A stretch of DNA of 9,212 nt, taken from positions 1-9,212 of the forward strand of contig JAGWUU010000121.1 of assembly GCA_028868335.1 (NCBI GenBank), read 5' to 3'. The notes beneath the pieces are model-generated. The model searched no databases. It was not told the DNA's origin and saw only the letters and a list, made by a program, of their open reading frames with translations. This document shows, in pieces, positions 5,100 through 9,212 of this stretch (positions within the stretch are counted from its first letter, which is position 1; each line of letters opens with the position of its first letter). The DNA is from Sphingomonadales bacterium (GTDB lineage: Bacteria; Pseudomonadota; Alphaproteobacteria; Sphingomonadales; Sphingomonadaceae). The position numbers and the translations under genes are program-made.

Positions 5100-5702
5100 A
5101 TGGATTTCCGCGCCGCCGCTGTCGTCTGCGCCTGTCGCCCGCATGGTGAAACGGCGGCGATCGTCCGGCTGTTGACCGAGGACTACGGCATGGTCGCTGG
5201 CTATGTCGCCGGAGCGCGCGGGCGTGCGCTGCGTCCGGTGCTGGTTCCGGGCAATCTGGTCGAGGCCGAACTGCGAGCACGGTCGGACAGCCAGCTTCCG
5301 TTTGCGCGGATCGAACTGCTGCAAAGCCGTGGGCCATGGCTGACCGAGCCGCTGTGCGCTTCGGCCCTGTCCTGGGTCACGGCGCTCACCGCTGCCGCCT
5401 TGCCCGAACGCCAGCCCCATGCTCCGATATTCACGGCAATGTCGGCCTTGCTCGATGCCATTTGCCATGCTCCCTCGGCGCGGGGCTGGGTGCCGGGGTT
5501 GCTGACCTACGAATCGTTGCTGCTGCGCGAACTGGGCTACGGCAACCGCGCACGCCCGGTTGCGGGGGAGGATAGCACCGAGCGGCTTGCCGCCTTTGAC
5601 GCTCTTGGAATCGAGCTTGAACGCTATCTGCTTGCCGATCGGCGCGCAGATGTTATGGGCGCGCGCGTCCTGCTGCGTGAGCGGCTGGCCCGGATCGGGT
5701 AG
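5100..5702 (+). CDS. recO: DNA repair protein RecO
   Basis: 200 residues. The N-terminal OB fold (about 1-75) shows the RecO pattern: HGETAAIVRLLTEDYGMVAGYVAGARGR (15-42), a basic loop, then LVPGNLVEAEL (48-58) and LPFARIELLQS (66-76). A helical domain follows with LLTYESLLLRELGYG (about 138-152). RecO with RecR loads RecA onto SSB-coated gaps in the RecFOR pathway and anneals SSB-coated strands. The protein is about 40 residues shorter than E. coli RecO and lacks the CxxC zinc-binding module found in many RecO proteins. The short form is compatible with sphingomonad homologues. No clear SD precedes the ATG. The stop TAG is followed 9 bp later by leuB, so the two are surely co-transcribed. 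Confidence 0.9.
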   Translation: MDFRAAAVVCACRPHGETAAIVRLLTEDYGMVAGYVAGARGRALRPVLVPGNLVEAELRARSDSQLPFARIELLQSRGPWLTEPLCASALSWVTALTAAALPERQPHAPIFTAMSALLDAICHAPSARGWVPGLLTYESLLLRELGYGNRARPVAGEDSTERLAAFDALGIELERYLLADRRADVMGARVLLRERLARIG

Positions 5703-5711
5703 GTGAATTCG

Positions 5712-6755
<1,044 letters not shown>

Positions 6756-6756
6756 A

Positions 6757-7881
6757 ATGACCCTGCGCCTTGGCGTCGTCCTTCCCACCTACAACGAGCG
6801 CGGCAACCTGCGCTCGATGGTTGAACGCCTGGACAAGGCCCTGGCCGGAGTCGGCTGGGAAGTGATCGTGGTGGACGATAACAGCCCCGACGGCACCGCG
6901 GATGAAGCGCGGGCGCTGGCTCAGGAGGACCCGCGCGTGCGCGTACTCCAGCGCATCGGTCGGCGCGGTCTGTCCTCCGCCGCGATCGAGGGGATGTGCG
7001 CCACGGCCGCTCCGGTGGTTGCGGTGATGGACGCCGATCACCAGCACGATCCGGCACTGCTGCCCGGCATGCTCGCCGCGATAGAGGGCGGCGAGTACGA
7101 TCTCGCCTACGCCAGCCGCTTCGCCGAAGGGGCAAGCACCGACGCCTGGGGTCGGCCCGATCGGGTCAAGGCATCGAACCTTGCCAACCGCATCGCCAAC
7201 AAGGTCACGGGCGTCGAATTGAGCGATCCGATGAGCGGGTTCTTCATGCTTCCGACGCGGATACTGCGGGCCGACGCGCATCGTCTGTCGGGGGTGGGCT
7301 TCAAAATCCTGCTCGATATTCTGGCTACGGTGGAAACGCCCCTGCGGATCAAGGAGTTTCCGCTCAACTTCGCTGCCCGCGCCGATGGCGAAAGCAAGCT
7401 TGACCGGACGGTGGTGTTCGAATTCCTCGTCGGGCTCTACGACAAGTGGCTGGGCCGCTGGATCCCGACGCGCTTTGCCCTGTTCGGCACGATCGGCGGG
7501 CTGGGCGTGGTGGTCCACATGGCGGTGCTGGCGCTGGTGCTCAACCTGTTCGGCGCGAAATTCCTCGTCAGCCATTATCCCAAGGAAGTGTCGTTCATCG
7601 TCGGCCAGACCAGCGCGGCACTGGTGGCGATGACCTTCAACTTCGTCCTCAACAACGAGCTGACCTATGCCGACAAGCGGCTGCGCGGTTTCGTCCCGGT
7701 CCTGACCGGCTGGGCACGCTTTGCGCTGACCTGCGCCTTTGGCCTGCTCGCCAACATCGGCGCGGCGACCGCGCTGGTCCGCATCGGCTTCCACGCCTAT
7801 CCCGCGGCGCTGGTCGGGATCGTGCTGGGCTCGGTGTGGAACTTCGCCCTGTCGAGCAAATTCGTATGGGGGAAGTATTGA
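6757..7881 (+). CDS. polyprenyl-phosphate hexosyltransferase: DPM1-like GT2 fused to GtrA domain
   Basis: 374 residues. The N-terminal GT2 domain (1 to about 230) has VVLPTYNERGNL (7-18), DDNSPDGT (40-47), the DxD motif MDADHQHDP (91-99), and DPMSGFF (157-163), which match dolichol-phosphate mannosyltransferase. The C-terminal GtrA-like domain (about 236-372) has four membrane helices (about 240-263, 280-298, 318-340, 346-366) with NFVLNNELTY (295-304) and WNFALSSKFVW (361-371). The enzyme would transfer mannose or glucose from a nucleotide sugar to undecaprenyl phosphate at the cytoplasmic face. The GtrA part may help flip or hold the lipid-linked sugar. The start lies 1 bp after leuB TAA, with GGAG about 10 nt upstream, so translation is probably coupled. 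It converges with a PMT-like gene that would use such a donor. Sugar specificity cannot be read from the sequence. Confidence 0.9.
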   Translation: MTLRLGVVLPTYNERGNLRSMVERLDKALAGVGWEVIVVDDNSPDGTADEARALAQEDPRVRVLQRIGRRGLSSAAIEGMCATAAPVVAVMDADHQHDPALLPGMLAAIEGGEYDLAYASRFAEGASTDAWGRPDRVKASNLANRIANKVTGVELSDPMSGFFMLPTRILRADAHRLSGVGFKILLDILATVETPLRIKEFPLNFAARADGESKLDRTVVFEFLVGLYDKWLGRWIPTRFALFGTIGGLGVVVHMAVLALVLNLFGAKFLVSHYPKEVSFIVGQTSAALVAMTFNFVLNNELTYADKRLRGFVPVLTGWARFALTCAFGLLANIGAATALVRIGFHAYPAALVGIVLGSVWNFALSSKFVWGKY

Positions 7882-7883
7882 GC

Positions 7884-9164
7884 CTAACGCCAGCTCGGCA
7901 ACCACATCCAGAACTCGAAGCTCGGTCGTCCGCAGCATAGTGGCCAGGCGGAGATGATCGGGAAGAACCACGCGAACAGCGCCGCGCTGGCTGCGAGACT
8001 CGCAGGGGTGAGCCAGCGCCAGCGGTCATGCCGCTGCCACAGGTCGTCGAGCGCGAGCGCGAGGCAGGCCATCAGGAACGCACCCGGCAGCAGGTAGTGG
8101 TAGTAGAACTGGATGGGCTTGGTGTTGAATACCCAGAACCCCAGCGTGAACAGGTAGAGCAGGGCGAAGGTCAGCGCATCGCCGCGCCGCCGCTTCACCC
8201 CGGCCCACAGCGCCCAGCCCAGGCCCAGCAGTCCCGCCAGCATGGTGAAGGGGTTTCCGATCAGCACGATCCCGCGCTGCGCGCCGTCGATCGGCTGGTA
8301 GAGATACCACACTGCCCGCCAATCGACGATCCATTGATACCAGCGGCTGCGATAGGGGTGGAGCTTCACCACGCTGTCCTGCAGGCGCAGCATTTCCTGG
8401 TGCCAGCCGATCGGATCCCACGGATTGACCGCGTTGGGCGTCCAGTGGAACGCGGGCCAGAAGGTCAGCCAATAAACCGCCAGCGGGACGATCCCCAGCA
8501 AGACCCCCGCCTCGATCAGCGTGATCCCCGGAACCAGACCGCCGCTGCTCGCGGTGAGGAAGCGCGCGCCGGTGTCGCGGATCTTGAGCGCCAGGAATGC
8601 CAGGCCCGGGAGAATCAGCGCCGGGGCAACCGACCACTTGGCGCCAAGCGCAAGGCCCGCGAACACGCCCGCCAGTGCCAGTCGCCAGTGGCCCTGTCCG
8701 GGCCTGCGGTGCGCGGCAGCAACTTGCCACAGCGCGATCATCCCGAAGCAGGCCATGAACATGTCGAGCATGGCGATACGGCTCTGGATGAACCACGAGA
8801 AGTCGGTCGCCAGCAGGAACGTCGCGGCCAGCGTGGCGCGGGCATTGCCGCTGACCAGCCACACCAGCCGGGAAAAGGCGTAGAGGCCGATCGCGCCCGC
8901 GATTGCCGAAGGGATGCGCCAGTGCAGCGGGGTATCGCCCAGCCAATGGATCGAAGCGGCAATGATCGCCTTGCCCAGCATCGGATGCTCGGCATTGACC
9001 CGCAGGCCCTGCAACATCTTGCGCGCGGCGTTCACGTAGTGAACCTCGTCGAAGTAGATCTTCGAGGGGATGTTGAGGTGCCACCACGCGAGCGCGAGGA
9101 AAGCCATGGCGAGAACGGCGCACCAATCCCACGGATCCTTGTCGGAGGTAAAGCGCGCGCCCAT
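7884..9164 (-). CDS. PMT-family (GT39-like) phospholipid-dependent glycosyltransferase
   Basis: 426 residues from ATG 9164, rich in hydrophobic segments (about ten membrane helices). The first extracytoplasmic loop has the catalytic DE pair D39-E40 in IPSKIYFDEVHY, followed by EHPMLGK (59-65), both typical of protein O-mannosyltransferases and related GT-C enzymes. A late IQFYYHYLLPGAF segment and terminal helices match the PMT C-terminal four-helix region. It would transfer a sugar from a polyprenyl phosphate to a protein or envelope glycan at the periplasmic face. The start is uncertain. The frame stays open to the window edge, with a TTG at 9206 adding 14 residues, and no good SD precedes 9164, so a start beyond the window is possible. 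The C-terminal end is complete. Its stop is 2 bp from the stop of the convergent DPM1/GtrA gene, and no terminator lies between them. Confidence 0.87.
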   Translation of the reverse strand: MGARFTSDKDPWDWCAVLAMAFLALAWWHLNIPSKIYFDEVHYVNAARKMLQGLRVNAEHPMLGKAIIAASIHWLGDTPLHWRIPSAIAGAIGLYAFSRLVWLVSGNARATLAATFLLATDFSWFIQSRIAMLDMFMACFGMIALWQVAAAHRRPGQGHWRLALAGVFAGLALGAKWSVAPALILPGLAFLALKIRDTGARFLTASSGGLVPGITLIEAGVLLGIVPLAVYWLTFWPAFHWTPNAVNPWDPIGWHQEMLRLQDSVVKLHPYRSRWYQWIVDWRAVWYLYQPIDGAQRGIVLIGNPFTMLAGLLGLGWALWAGVKRRRGDALTFALLYLFTLGFWVFNTKPIQFYYHYLLPGAFLMACLALALDDLWQRHDRWRWLTPASLAASAALFAWFFPIISAWPLCCGRPSFEFWMWLPSWR

Positions 9165-9212
9165 TGCGGCGGGATTATCCGGCGCTGCGCGGGAGTGCAA
9201 TGGCAATGGCCC

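Noticed and set aside
5703..5711. GTG start for leuB adding three residues
   Set aside because: The bases AGGTGA form the SD for ATG 5712, and the family N-terminus MKIAVLAGDGIG starts at that ATG.

Overview
The window is GC-rich (the 2181-2763 gap is the most AT-rich part) and carries ordinary housekeeping and biosynthetic genes. The gene set suggests an alphaproteobacterium, most likely Sphingomonadales (Novosphingobium, Sphingobium or Erythrobacter type). The pointers are a eukaryotic-type (type II) branched-chain aminotransferase, a short RecO of about 200 residues, an UbiK/BMFP protein next to recO, and a DPM1-GtrA fusion beside a PMT-type mannosyltransferase. The taxonomic placement is inference from protein character, not from a search. 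I see no insertion sequence, prophage, CRISPR array or attachment site.

Left part, minus strand (1-3336): a complete tRNA-Gln(TTG) with encoded CCA; then, read right to left, a proline-rich lipoprotein of unknown function (GTG start), a 583-bp gap, ilvE and yghU. The gap (2181-2763) is the most unusual stretch. On the minus strand it holds a possible promoter, a chain of hairpins, and an 18-codon ORF whose Shine-Dalgarno (SD) sequence matches the complement of the 16S rRNA 3' tail over about 12 nt. It ends in a strong terminator-like stem-loop, and the ilvE control region with a 28-bp dyad follows.

Right part, plus strand (3386-7881): tlyA (rRNA 2'-O-methyltransferase) starts 49 bp from the divergent lipoprotein gene. 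A probable transcription unit follows: tspO - ubiK - recO - leuB - DPM1/GtrA-like glycosyltransferase. Spacing tightens along it (38, 46, 9 and 1 bp). A PMT-family integral-membrane glycosyltransferase lies on the minus strand and converges with it; the two stop codons are 2 bp apart.

Functional links: ilvE and leuB both serve branched-chain amino acid synthesis but sit in different transcription units. The DPM1-GtrA protein would charge a polyprenyl phosphate with a hexose and help present it at the periplasmic face. The neighbouring PMT-like enzyme has the right architecture to consume such a lipid-linked sugar.
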